A stretch of DNA of 64,000 nt from Isosphaeraceae bacterium EP7 (GTDB lineage: Bacteria > Planctomycetota > Planctomycetia > Isosphaerales > Isosphaeraceae): the NCBI GenBank assembly GCA_038400315.1, contig CP151667.1:2925174-2989173 (forward strand), written 5' to 3'. This document shows positions 17,243-25,448 of the stretch, piece after piece; position 1 is the stretch's first letter, and every line of letters begins with the position of its first letter. The notes beneath the pieces are model-generated. The model saw nothing but the letters and a program-made list of their open reading frames with translations, was not told where the DNA came from and did not search any database. The position numbers and the translations under genes are program-made.

Positions 17243-17690
17243 CAGCCAACTCTTAGCATCATCCGATTGTAGCCATTGATTAATCTCGACAAGATCGAGC
17301 TTCGGCTCCATCGGGCGGTTGTGCGGTAACTGACCGAAGGAGATCGCCTCTTCGGGTTGCTCCTGCCGCGAAAATGGGGAATCTCGGGGGGTCAACGCCC
17401 TTCAAATTTCGGGGTCCCTGACCGCATCGATCCGAGTTGTCCGACCGGTGATATCCGCGAGTGCCGATTTGATCATGCAAAACTCGATGGCTCGCGATTC
17501 GCAAGCAGGTGACGCCGGCGGCCATCGTCGTTCGGGCATCGGGGATCGACCCATCCGGTCTCAACTCGCCGCCAGAAGTTCCATCCTCGACGGACCTCAC
17601 CATGGCTCATGGGGATGCCCGAGTTCATGGAGACGCCGGATCGATCGAGGATCGACCCGGCTTACCGGTTACCGCTCGTAGTGGTCCCGC
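17243..17690. other. intergenic region, nothing recognised
   Basis: About 450 bp lie between the DUF1990 stop and the stop of the SEC-C pseudogene. The first 80 bases are comparatively A/T-rich. No hairpin, promoter or protein-like frame could be supported. Confidence 0.4.
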
Positions 17691-17908
17691 TCAACCCCGT
17701 CGAAAGCAGCCCGTCCTGAGGCAGCACTTCTTGAACAGGAGCCCGCTGCCGCATGGGCATGGGTCATTGCGGCCGAGCTTCTCGGAGAGTTCCTTGTCGC
17801 CGTGGACGACGCGACGGCCTCGCTTGACGTGCGTCTCGCTCAGGATACCCCCTGCGCCGCTTGGACATCGCCTCGAAAGGAGGCCGCATCGTCGAAGTCG
17901 TGTCGCAT
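17691..17908 (-). pseudogene. small SEC-C zinc-motif protein, frame disrupted
   Basis: The reading starts at ATG 17908 with a strong AGGAGG eight bases upstream ([20 protein letters not shown]). That frame stops at TGA after V-S. In the -1 frame the protein continues [10 protein letters not shown], then [13 protein letters not shown], and ends [13 protein letters not shown]. The second part holds the complete SEC-C zinc site (C-x-C plus C-C), known from the SecA C-terminus and many small proteins. Good start and complete ends in two frames suggest one indel in a gene of about 72 codons. A sequencing error or -1 frameshifting are alternatives. Confidence 0.6.
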
Positions 17909-18069
17909 GGCACACCTCCTCAGTTCAGTTTTCGGTCGGCGGTCCGAATTCCCGACGCGGAGGGCGTCGGTCGATGATCCGGCCCGGACAAGAGACGGGA
18001 CCACGCTTGGCAAGGTTCGGCTCGCCCTGGACGATTTGCTCAATCAGCCTCCCGTCGGACCCATGTCGC

Positions 18070-18456
18070 TCAGTCCTCGTACAATTCCAGCGGCAGGCCG
18101 TCCGGGTCGGCGAAGAACGTGAAGCGCTTACCCGTGTGCTCGTCGGTTCTGATCGGCTCGGAGACGACGCCCTGCTCGCGGAGATCCCTGACGGCCTCCT
18201 CGATGTCGGCGACCGCGAAGGCCAGGTGCCTCAGACCGCACGCCTCGGGGTAACTGGGGCGGGCCGGAGGATGGGGGAATGAGAACAATTCGATCTGCGT
18301 GCCGTCGGCCAGCCTCAGGTCCAGCTTGGAAGAGTCCCGATCGGCCCGATGGACCTCCGAGACGATCTCCAGCCCCAGCACCTCGGTATAGAATCGCTTC
18401 GACCTCGCGTAGTCGGACGCGATAATCGCGACGTGGTGGGTCCGCAGGATGTTCAT
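18070..18456 (-). CDS. glyoxalase I-like metalloprotein (VOC, YaeR/SMU1112c type)
   Basis: A 128-residue single VOC unit pair. It begins R-T-H-H-V-A-I-I-A-S-D-Y-A-R-S-K-R-F-Y and then L-G-L-E-I-V-S-E-V. Metal-site candidates are the His of H-H-V-A, the Glu of Q-I-E-L-F-S-F-P, the His of L-R-H-L-A-F and the C-terminal Glu of L-P-L-E-L-Y-E-D. The spacing follows the YaeR/SMU1112c branch. Whether it has methylglyoxal lyase activity is unknown. It sits alone on the minus strand. Confidence 0.85.
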   Translation of the reverse strand: MNILRTHHVAIIASDYARSKRFYTEVLGLEIVSEVHRADRDSSKLDLRLADGTQIELFSFPHPPARPSYPEACGLRHLAFAVADIEEAVRDLREQGVVSEPIRTDEHTGKRFTFFADPDGLPLELYED

Positions 18457-18701
18457 GGGAAGCTCCGGTCGATCTCGGCCCTATCCCGAAGATGCATGCC
18501 TGAGATTGGTCGATGGAATGACGATGTTGGGAGAGGAGAAGGTGGCTCGTTCGAGATCGCCCCGTGAGTCGTGCGTCTGGTCACCCGGATCGTTCGACTG
18601 ACGACCCGATCGCCGTCTTCCCGGCGCATGTCCCCGAGGCTAATCGCATGGGCACGGAACCCACGACGTGAAGCCTGCGCTTCGGATTTTGTAAGCCGCG
18701 A

Positions 18702-19502
18702 TCAGACGATTGACCGCACCACGCCGCCGTCAACACGCAGGGCCGCGCCATTGGTCGCCGACGCAAGCGGGCTGCAAACGTAGACGATCATGCTGGCGAC
18801 TTCCTCGACGGTTGCGAACCGCTGGATCAGCGAACTCGGGCGGCCGGTCTTGAAGAATTCGGCCTCGACGACTGCCCTGTCCACGCCTTGCTGCTTCGCC
18901 AGGTCGGCGACGAACGTCGCCACGCCCTCGGACTCGGTCGGGCCGGGGAGCACCGAGTTGACCGTGATGCCCGTGCCTGCGACGGACTCGGCCACGCCCC
19001 TTGAGATCGCAAGCTGGGCCGTCTTGGTCATGCCGTAATGGATCATCTCGACCGGGATCTGCACGCCCGACTCGCTGGAGACGAACACGACCCGGCCCCA
19101 GTTCTTGACCTTCATCCCCGCCAGGTAGTGCCGGGTGAGCCGGACCCCGCTCATGACGTTGGTCTCGAAGAAGCGCAGCCAGTCGGCGTCGGGAATCTCC
19201 TCGAACGCCTTGGGCTCGAAGATTCCCATGTTGTTGACAAGGATGTCCACCTCCGGCAACTGGCGCACGAGGTCGGCCACGCCCTCGGCCGTGGAGAGGT
19301 CGGCGGCGATGCCGGTGACCTCGGCCCCGCCGATCGTGGGATGCTGACGGACCTGCCGGACGGCGTCCTCGATCCGTTTGGGCGTGCGACCATTGAGGAC
19401 GACCGAGGCCCCCTCGCGATAGAGGCCGATGGCCGTGGCCAGGCCGATGCCCGCGGTCGAGCCGGTGATCAACGCCCGCTTGCCGATGAGTTGCAGATCC
19501 AT
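18702..19502 (-). CDS. short-chain dehydrogenase/reductase (SDR)
   Basis: A 266-residue classical SDR. The cofactor motif is T-G-S-T-A-G-I-G (residues about 13-20). Other features are the N-N-M-G-I strand motif, the catalytic Ser of V-S-S-E-S-G, and Y-G-M-T-K with Tyr and Lys spaced four apart. The C-terminal pattern D-G-G-V-V-R-S-I is typical. An Arg in V-V-L-N-G-R-T after the second strand favours NADP(H). The enzyme is cytosolic. The substrate is unknown and no pathway neighbours help. The end of the gene was chosen at the only in-frame stop. Confidence 0.88.
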   Translation of the reverse strand: MDLQLIGKRALITGSTAGIGLATAIGLYREGASVVLNGRTPKRIEDAVRQVRQHPTIGGAEVTGIAADLSTAEGVADLVRQLPEVDILVNNMGIFEPKAFEEIPDADWLRFFETNVMSGVRLTRHYLAGMKVKNWGRVVFVSSESGVQIPVEMIHYGMTKTAQLAISRGVAESVAGTGITVNSVLPGPTESEGVATFVADLAKQQGVDRAVVEAEFFKTGRPSSLIQRFATVEEVASMIVYVCSPLASATNGAALRVDGGVVRSIV

Positions 19503-19571
19503 GAAGGAACCTCGCGCCTAGGTGATCGTGTGGGCCCGTCGCTACGATACCGGCAACAAGAGTCGGAGGTG

Positions 19572-19970
19572 ATGCCCATGCGCGGAACACGAGCCGGGAC
19601 CATCGCCAGGATTTCCCTCCTCGCGGCCGTCTGCCTGCTGGGACTCGGCTCCCGCCGATTCGGAGATTCACTGCCGGGCTTCGTCGCGGCCTATGCCGGC
19701 GATACCCTCTGGGCACTGGCGGTGTTCCTCGGGATCGGCCTGATCTTGCCGAGGACCTCGACCCGGACGGTCGCCCTGCTGGCGATGTCGTTCGCCGTCG
19801 CGATTGAGGTCGGCCAGTTGTATCACGCCCCCTGGATCGATTCGATCAGGCGCACGACACCGGGCGGCCTGATCCTCGGCTTCGACTTCGTCTGGAGCGA
19901 CCTCGCGTGCTATGCGGCGGGCGTCGGGGTCGGGATCTTGATCGAGTGGGCCATGCCCGATCGACGATGA
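19572..19970 (+). CDS. DUF2809 membrane protein
   Basis: A 132-residue integral membrane protein of the DUF2809 family. Helices are visible at I-A-R-I-S-L-L-A-A-V-C-L-L-G-L, D-T-L-W-A-L-A-V-F-L-G-I-G-L, V-A-L-L-A-M-S-F-A-V-A-I and L-A-C-Y-A-A-G-V-G-V-G-I-L. The family motif E-V-G-Q-L-Y-H-A-P-W-I-D-S-I-R is complete. The function is unknown. A GGAGG-like GTCGGAGGT precedes ATG 19572; an in-frame GTG (19569) and ATG (19578) are alternatives. It starts about 70 bp from the divergent SDR gene. Its stop overlaps an ATG in the pattern ATGA. Confidence 0.82.
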   Translation: MPMRGTRAGTIARISLLAAVCLLGLGSRRFGDSLPGFVAAYAGDTLWALAVFLGIGLILPRTSTRTVALLAMSFAVAIEVGQLYHAPWIDSIRRTTPGGLILGFDFVWSDLACYAAGVGVGILIEWAMPDRR

Positions 19971-20050
19971 CGGCATGGCTGGCCGCGATCGCCCTTCTGA
20001 CGATGGCCGCTTCCGACGATGCGCCGAAGGGCGAAGGCCCATTCCCGACG
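19967..20050 (+). other. possible signal-peptide remnant of a coupled gene
   Basis: An ATG overlapping the DUF2809 stop opens M-T-A-W-L-A-A-I-A-L-L-T-M-A-A-S-D-D-A-P, which looks like a secretion signal with an A-S cleavage site. Beyond about residue 27 the frame loses protein character. This may be the head of a gene whose body was deleted. Confidence 0.2.
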
Positions 20051-20297
20051 AGACGGCGGTGGCCGGGATGGGTGAATGCCGTTGCGAAGGGCCGGAGCGG
20101 TCGTTGCCGGAAGGACCAGACGAGGGTAGCCTGCCGCATGGGGCATCGCCCGGATCGGCGCCTTGGCGGGATGATTAGCACCCATCAAGGTCCGCCCCGA
20201 AGATGCCCCGCACAAGGGGCCGGGCCGGGAGATCGACCCGCTGCTCACGTCGAGTCGCCCTCCAAAGGAGGGCTGTCCTTCAGGAGATGCCCGAGCG

Positions 20298-20714
20298 ATG
20301 GCCTACGAATTGATCGCTCTCTTGACCGAGGAAGCGGACATCACGATCGGGCGACTCGCCCAACTGCTGCGGAACGACTTCCCGCCCGATCTCGGGGCGG
20401 TGGTGGAGCTGGAAGAATCTCCTCCGGGGGAAAGTCGGCAGCTCGAGGTGCGGTGGGGCGACTGGTCGTTCTGCGTGTCCTACGAGGATCAACCGCACGT
20501 CCAGGAGGAGTCGCGGGAGATCGCCGAAGCCTTCGCCGGAAGCCGCCCGGATCGTGACCTGATCGCGGGATGTCGCCGGAGGATCTCGCTGGCGGCGGAT
20601 GATGATCCGGGGATGGATCATTTCAACGACTACTGCTTCATCCAGCAGCGACTCGGTGAGCAGAAGGGGGTCATCCTGTTCGATCCCAGGGTTCCGGAGT
20701 TGATCGAGAACTGA
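20298..20714 (+). CDS. hypothetical protein (138 residues)
   Basis: A small acidic cytosolic protein (begins M-A-Y-E-L-I-A-L-L-T-E-E-A-D-I-T-I-G-R-L-A-Q-L-L). Predicted alpha/beta character: a helix pair, then strands in L-E-V-R-W-G-D-W-S-F-C-V-S-Y-E, then helices ending F-N-D-Y-C-F-I-Q-Q-R-L. The composition and uninterrupted pattern support a real gene. GGAGA precedes the ATG by about 11 bases. The family is not recognised with certainty and no function is proposed. Confidence 0.65.
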   Translation: MAYELIALLTEEADITIGRLAQLLRNDFPPDLGAVVELEESPPGESRQLEVRWGDWSFCVSYEDQPHVQEESREIAEAFAGSRPDRDLIAGCRRRISLAADDDPGMDHFNDYCFIQQRLGEQKGVILFDPRVPELIEN

Positions 20715-21360
20715 GGTGATCCGGCCCTCAGTTCCGGGAACGACCGACCAAAGGCTTACGGCAAATGACGGGCTCCGCGATGGGAAGCGACAATGGCCGC
20801 ACCCCGGGGACGCAACGGCGGGGTTCGCGTGCTCGCGATTCCGGCATGGACGCGAGCAACGCGAGGCCACGCCCGACGAAACCAGCATGAGATCCGCATG
20901 GGTCTGCCTTCCCGCGCACGGCTGACGGCGTGGAAGGCGGCGGGGGTCGGGCGGACGAAGGTGCTGTCGTGAACGATCGTCCCGGCGGCGACTTCCAGGT
21001 TGAAACCCGGCTCGACATGACCGTGAGACTGGGATCGAGGGGTGGGGGCTCATCGGGCAGATTCGACGAGCCTACTGAACGAAGAGTTCGAGCCCGTGAT
21101 CGGCGGGCCACCAGGTCGGAATTTGAAGGCGACCTTTGGGGGGTTCGGGGGTACTTCAATCGTGGGTCAACGCATGCACGTCGTCCGGGCGGGCGGTTTC
21201 CTTGAGCTTGTCGAGAATTCGGGGAAAGACTAGAGTCCCGCGTCCTCGGTGAAGGGGCAGGCCTGTCGCTTGGCGTCGGGTGGCCTCGGCACCTGGAGGG
21301 TCACGCCACATGAAGTGGCCGTTCGGCCCGCGTCTGCGGGCGGTGCAAGGAGGCAGGTCG
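20715..21360. other. gene-poor region, no supported gene
   Basis: About 645 bp separate the hypothetical gene from the FlgI-like gene. Several short frames exist on both strands, none with a domain, ribosome site or consistent codon pattern. The last 20 bases hold the AGGAGG that serves the next gene. Confidence 0.45.
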
Positions 21361-23388
21361 ATGCGTCGAATGGACGCCGGGGCCCGGCGAATGGCGGCCA
21401 GGTCGCTCGCGGGCCTGCTCGTGGCCCTCGTCCTGGCCGGGGCAGGCCCGGCCAAGACGGATAAGGACAAGAAGAAGAAAAAGGACGACACGCCCACCCT
21501 GCGTGTCGACGAGGCGGTGGGCAACCTCGCCCAGATCCGCGGCAGCGAGCTGCGCCTCGAGGGTGTCGGGCTCGTCGTCGACCTGGACAACACCGGCGCA
21601 GATCCGCCCCCGGGCGTGCTGCGGGCCAGGCTGCTCGACCAGATGAAGAAGGCCGGGGTCTCCGACTCCGACAAGATCCTGGCCAGCAAGCGGACCGCCC
21701 TGGTCCTCGTCCGGCTCATCGTCCCGCCGGGCGCCTCGCCCAAGGACCGGATCGACGCCGAGATCGAGATCCCCTCGAACACCGCCACCACAAGCCTCGC
21801 CGGCGGACGCCTGCTCACCGCCAATCTGGCGCAAGTCATGATCGCCGGCGGAGATGCGAAAGAAGGCTTCACGCTCGGCAAGGCCGGCGGCCCGGTCATG
21901 ACCGGGTCGAAGGAGAAGCCCGACGACGTCAAGAGCGGCCGCATCCTGGGCGGCGGACGCTGCTTGAAGGAAGTCCCCTACATCATGATCCTGGACGAGC
22001 GCCGCAAGAGCATCAAGACGTCCGCCTTGATCCAGGCGGTCATCAATGCCCGGTTCTTCCAGCACGAGGGGACCGACCAGAAGGGGCTGGCCAATGCGCA
22101 GAATGACCAGCAGATTAGCCTGAAGGTCCCCCTGATCTATCACCAGAACCAGGCCAGGTACTTCCGCGTCGTCAAGCTGCTGCCCTTGGTCGACACCGCC
22201 GAGCTGAGGGCCAAGCGGCTTGGGACGCTGAGCAAGGAGCTGCTCGACCCCAAGACGGCCGGAATCGCCGCCCTGAAGCTGGAAGCGATGGGGCCGCCGG
22301 GCATCGACACTCTCAAGGTCGGCCTGACCTCTCCCAACGCCCAGGTCAGGTTCTTCGCCGCGGAGGCCCTGGCCTACCTGCGTGACCCGTCCGGCGTGGA
22401 CGTCCTGGCCGAGACCGCCGTGAAGCGCAGCGAGTTCCGCTCGCAGGCCCTGGGCGCCCTGGCGGCCATGGACGACTCGGCCTCCTACATCAGGCTCCGC
22501 TCGCTGATGAACGAGGCCGACGTCGCCGTCCGCTATGGTGCCTTCGACGCCATCCGCACGGCCAGCCCGTTCGACGAGTCGCTGGGCCGGGTCCGGATCC
22601 TCCACGACCAGCCCGCCCCCTCCGACGACGACTCGATGGCCCATGCCATCTCGGGCGTGAACCCCAAACGCCCGCGTGACAACCGGCCGCCCCGCGCCGA
22701 CGATCCCTTCGCCCTCTATATGGTGGACAGCGAAGGCCCCCCCTTGGTGCACATCTCCAGCACCAAGCACGCCGAGATCGTCATCTTCGGCCAGGGCCAG
22801 AAGATGCTGACCCCGATCGTCCTTGGGGGCGGAGGCGCCATCCTCCTGAACGCGGCCGACGGCGATACCTCCGTCCAGATCAGCCGGATCGTCCCCAGCC
22901 GGGCGGGCGCCCCGGACGTGAAGATGAACTGCTCGCTGGCCATCGGCGAGATCATCCGCGAGACGGCCAACCTCGGCGCCACCTATCCGGAGCTGGTCGA
23001 GATCCTCCAATCGGCCTCGCGGCAGAAAAATCTCTCGGGCCCCCTGATCGTTGATGCGGCACCCGCCGGCGACCTCGCCTACGAGGCCGCGGCGCTGAAC
23101 GGAATCGACCCGACTCTCAAGGTCGACGACTCCCTGAAGAAGACCAAGGCCGAGCCCGAGGCCCGCCCCCGATTCCTCAGTCGGCTCTTCGGCCGCAAGG
23201 CCAAAGACGTCGCCGAGGCCGATTCCAAGGCCAAGGATAGCCCCAAGAGCGACGCCAAGACGTCGGACGGCAAGAAGCCCGACGACGGCGTCAAAGACGC
23301 CCAGAAGGACGACAAGGCCGCTCCCGGCCCACTCGAGGCCATCGACGACGCCGACCTGCCCCCGCTGCCCGAAGAGTCCAAGCCCTGA
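21361..23388 (+). CDS. FlgI-like (flagellar P-ring) protein with HEAT-like repeats
   Basis: A 675-residue exported protein. It has a signal peptide (S-L-A-G-L-L-V-A-L-V-L-A-G-A-G) and a Lys-rich linker. A domain at about residues 40-280 matches the P-ring protein FlgI: V-G-N-L-A-Q-I-R-G-S-E-L, V-G-L-V-V-D-L-D-N-T-G, then T-S-L-A-G-G-R-L-L and G-K-A-G-G-P-V. The middle (about 285-425) has helical HEAT-like repeats (V-R-F-F-A-A-E-A-L-A-Y-L-R-D-P). A beta-rich domain and a Lys/Asp-rich tail follow. No flagellar genes are in the window, so it may be a periplasmic ring or scaffold used elsewhere; that is inference. ATG 21361 was chosen because AGGAGG lies eight bases upstream; the frame is open back to 21280. 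Confidence 0.8.
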   Translation: MRRMDAGARRMAARSLAGLLVALVLAGAGPAKTDKDKKKKKDDTPTLRVDEAVGNLAQIRGSELRLEGVGLVVDLDNTGADPPPGVLRARLLDQMKKAGVSDSDKILASKRTALVLVRLIVPPGASPKDRIDAEIEIPSNTATTSLAGGRLLTANLAQVMIAGGDAKEGFTLGKAGGPVMTGSKEKPDDVKSGRILGGGRCLKEVPYIMILDERRKSIKTSALIQAVINARFFQHEGTDQKGLANAQNDQQISLKVPLIYHQNQARYFRVVKLLPLVDTAELRAKRLGTLSKELLDPKTAGIAALKLEAMGPPGIDTLKVGLTSPNAQVRFFAAEALAYLRDPSGVDVLAETAVKRSEFRSQALGALAAMDDSASYIRLRSLMNEADVAVRYGAFDAIRTASPFDESLGRVRILHDQPAPSDDDSMAHAISGVNPKRPRDNRPPRADDPFALYMVDSEGPPLVHISSTKHAEIVIFGQGQKMLTPIVLGGGGAILLNAADGDTSVQISRIVPSRAGAPDVKMNCSLAIGEIIRETANLGATYPELVEILQSASRQKNLSGPLIVDAAPAGDLAYEAAALNGIDPTLKVDDSLKKTKAEPEARPRFLSRLFGRKAKDVAEADSKAKDSPKSDAKTSDGKKPDDGVKDAQKDDKAAPGPLEAIDDADLPPLPEESKP

Positions 23389-23419
23389 CCCGCGGCATCC
23401 GCCTCGCGACTTCAAGGCC

Positions 23420-23450
23420 CGGGCGGGCCTCCCCAATCGGCCCGCCCGGC
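23420..23450 (+). terminator. hairpin after the FlgI-like gene
   Basis: Perfect 11-bp stem (CCGGGCGGGCC with GGCCCGCCCGG) and a 9-base loop, 32 bases after the stop. There is no T tract, so termination may be inefficient or factor-assisted. The following 430 bp up to the regulator gene contain no gene. Confidence 0.55.
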
Positions 23451-23885
23451 ACGACTCGCATGCACCATCCCAGACGACCCGGCGACACCTCCCGGACCCT
23501 GAAATCGCGACGGATGTTCTCGCTGTACTTGGCCCTCCTTAAAGTCCTAAGCCGCAACGATCGAAAAATAGTCCTGTCGGTCAGGTTCGCTACGGCAAGG
23601 AGGCGGGCGAAAGCCCCCTTCGGTACTGACCCCCGACATGCCCGCACCGTCGCGTCCAGCGTCGGGGCGGGCCTCGTCACCTAACGTGCAACGCGGCACG
23701 GACCGGCCCAGGCCGGGACGCACCCCGCGACGCACCGGGCGGCGAGTATCGGCATCGGTAGCAGTGCAGGAAGACCGGGGGCCGCCCAGGCGGGCCTCGG
23801 GAACTGCTCCGATTCGGGTCGGACCATGGGGGCAGAGGAAACCTCCGAGGTCTCGCACCTTCAACGGGCGAGTGGAGTCCTCGAA

Positions 23886-24461
23886 ATGAAAAAAGTGTTC
23901 ACGACCGGCCAGGTCGCCAAGATATGCAAAGTCGCCCCACGGACGGTCAGCAAGTGGTTCGACTCGGGTCGGCTGCGCGGCTACCGCATCCCGGGGTCTC
24001 AGGATCGGCGGATCCCCCGAGAGCACCTGCTGCGCTTCCTCAAGGAGCACGGCATGCCCCTGGGGGACCTCGAAGCTGAGGTCTACCACAAGGTCCTCGT
24101 CGTCGGGGCCGACTCCCCGCTGCTGGGCACGCTCAGGGAGCACCTCCGAGAGGGGGACGACTTCCGGATCGAGACCGCCGCCTCGGGCTTCGAAGCCGGC
24201 ATCCGCGCCGAGAGCTTCCACCCCGACTGCATCATCATCGACCTGGCCGTCGGCCGGATCGAAGCCGGGCAGATCGCGCAGAACCTGCGCAAAAGCCCGG
24301 ATCATATCACCACCATCCTCGTCGCCCTCACCAGCGACGAGCCCGGCGAAGAGCTCTACGGCCTCGGATTCAACGACGCCTTCAAGAAGCCCTTCGACGG
24401 TGCCCTGCTCGCCGAGCGCGTCCGTCGCCTCATCTCGCAGAAGAAGGCCGACGAGCCTTGA
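23886..24461 (+). CDS. MerR-like helix-turn-helix/receiver-domain regulator
   Basis: A 191-residue protein. Residues 1-60 form an excisionase/BldC-type helix-turn-helix: F-T-T-G-Q-V-A-K-I-C-K-V-A-P-R-T-V-S-K-W-F, then R-I-P-R-E-H-L. Residues about 72-185 form a response-regulator receiver: V-L-V-V-G-A-D, the phospho-acceptor Asp of C-I-I-I-D-L, the Thr of V-A-L-T-S, and the Lys of F-K-K-P-F. The acidic pair before the first loop is reduced to one Asp (G-A-D), so phosphorylation may be weak. DNA-binding N-terminal to the receiver is the reverse of the usual order. No histidine kinase is nearby. ATG 23886 begins the conserved part, with a GGAG upstream. Confidence 0.85.
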   Translation: MKKVFTTGQVAKICKVAPRTVSKWFDSGRLRGYRIPGSQDRRIPREHLLRFLKEHGMPLGDLEAEVYHKVLVVGADSPLLGTLREHLREGDDFRIETAASGFEAGIRAESFHPDCIIIDLAVGRIEAGQIAQNLRKSPDHITTILVALTSDEPGEELYGLGFNDAFKKPFDGALLAERVRRLISQKKADEP

Positions 24462-24485
24462 TCCACGCGGGCATCTCGCCCCTCC

Positions 24486-24548
24486 CCGACAGGCCCGAGG
24501 CATGCCCTCCTCCCATCAAACGGAGGAGGCGAGCCTCGGGCCTGTCGG
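24486..24548. terminator. long bidirectional hairpin
   Basis: A 16-bp perfect stem (24486-24501 with 24533-24548), a small internal bulge, then an 8-bp inner stem CCTCCTCC/GGAGGAGG. It sits between the convergent regulator and NUDIX genes, 25 and 17 bases from their stops, and can serve both. Confidence 0.75.
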
Positions 24549-24564
24549 CGTTTGTCGTCCCCGT

Positions 24565-25173
24565 TCAGCGGGAAGGAAGCGGGAAGGGGGGGCAGACCTC
24601 GCGCCGGCCCACCTCCTCGGCCACGTACCAGCGCAGCAAGCCCTCCACCGCCAGCGCATGGCCGATCCGCCCGTCGCCGATCATCGTTAAAATCTCCGAG
24701 GCCGGCACCAGTTCCACCGCGACCTCTTCCCCCACGTCCAGCTTGGGGGCGGCCACCTTGACAGCGTCCGTCACCAGGATCGTCGTCATCCGAGACGTCA
24801 GCAGCGACGGATTCGCCCACGACCGGCCCAGCACCCTGGGGGCGTTGCCGGCGTACCCCGTCTCCTCGAGTAGCTCGCGCACCCCGGCGGCCAGCACATC
24901 CTCGCCCGGCTCGACCAGCCCGCCGGGCGGTTCCAGGCTGTCCGCCCCCGAGCCCGCGCGGAACTGCCTGACCAACACGATCTCGCGGCCGGCCGTGATC
25001 GCGACCACCTCCACGGCGTCGGCCAGGTGGACCACGTAGTAGTCGTGCGCCTTGCCCGTCGCCCGAGACCTCGACCGCTCCCGCCTCAGCCGGAACAGCC
25101 AGTTCTCCTCGATCGTCCGGTCCCCCTCGGGCTCGCGCGACCACGACGGGCCCGCCTCTTCCTGGCTCTTCAT
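24565..25173 (-). CDS. NUDIX hydrolase (ADP-sugar-pyrophosphatase-like)
   Basis: A 202-residue protein with a complete Nudix box: G-G-L-V-E-P-G-E-D-V, then R-E-L-L-E-E-T-G-Y. It lies in the ADP-ribose pyrophosphatase-like context, with upstream I-V-L-V-R-Q-F-R-A-G, L-E-P-P-G-G and downstream S-W-A-N-P-S. Such enzymes cleave nucleoside diphosphates linked to another moiety, using Mg2+ held by the box glutamates. The exact substrate is unknown. Met at 25173 was chosen because the frame upstream (to 25407) is Arg/Ser-rich without family pattern. GGAAG lies just before it. Confidence 0.86.
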   Translation of the reverse strand: MKSQEEAGPSWSREPEGDRTIEENWLFRLRRERSRSRATGKAHDYYVVHLADAVEVVAITAGREIVLVRQFRAGSGADSLEPPGGLVEPGEDVLAAGVRELLEETGYAGNAPRVLGRSWANPSLLTSRMTTILVTDAVKVAAPKLDVGEEVAVELVPASEILTMIGDGRIGHALAVEGLLRWYVAEEVGRREVCPPFPLPSR

Positions 25174-25448
25174 CCGGCTTCCGCCCCCTCGGCTCGATCC
25201 CCGGCCCGCAACCCGCCGGTCCCGCCCCCCGATCATCGCCGAACGGCCCATCGACCGCGAGCGGGCCGGTGATCGGCTTATTTCTGGAAGTTTGCCCATT
25301 TTCTCCAAATAGTAGGGACGAACCATCCCGTTTTCGGGATAGTATCTCATAGAAGACCCGACCGCTCGACGTTGAGCGGCCCGGCATCTCGCCATTATCG
25401 GCGACAAATCTCGCCCTGAATCCGCACCCCAGGAAGCGACGAAGCATC

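Noticed and set aside
21301-23436. 711-codon open frame on the minus strand
   Set aside because: Antisense to the FlgI-like gene, which has recognisable domains, a signal peptide and an AGGAGG; high GC removes stops from the opposite frame.
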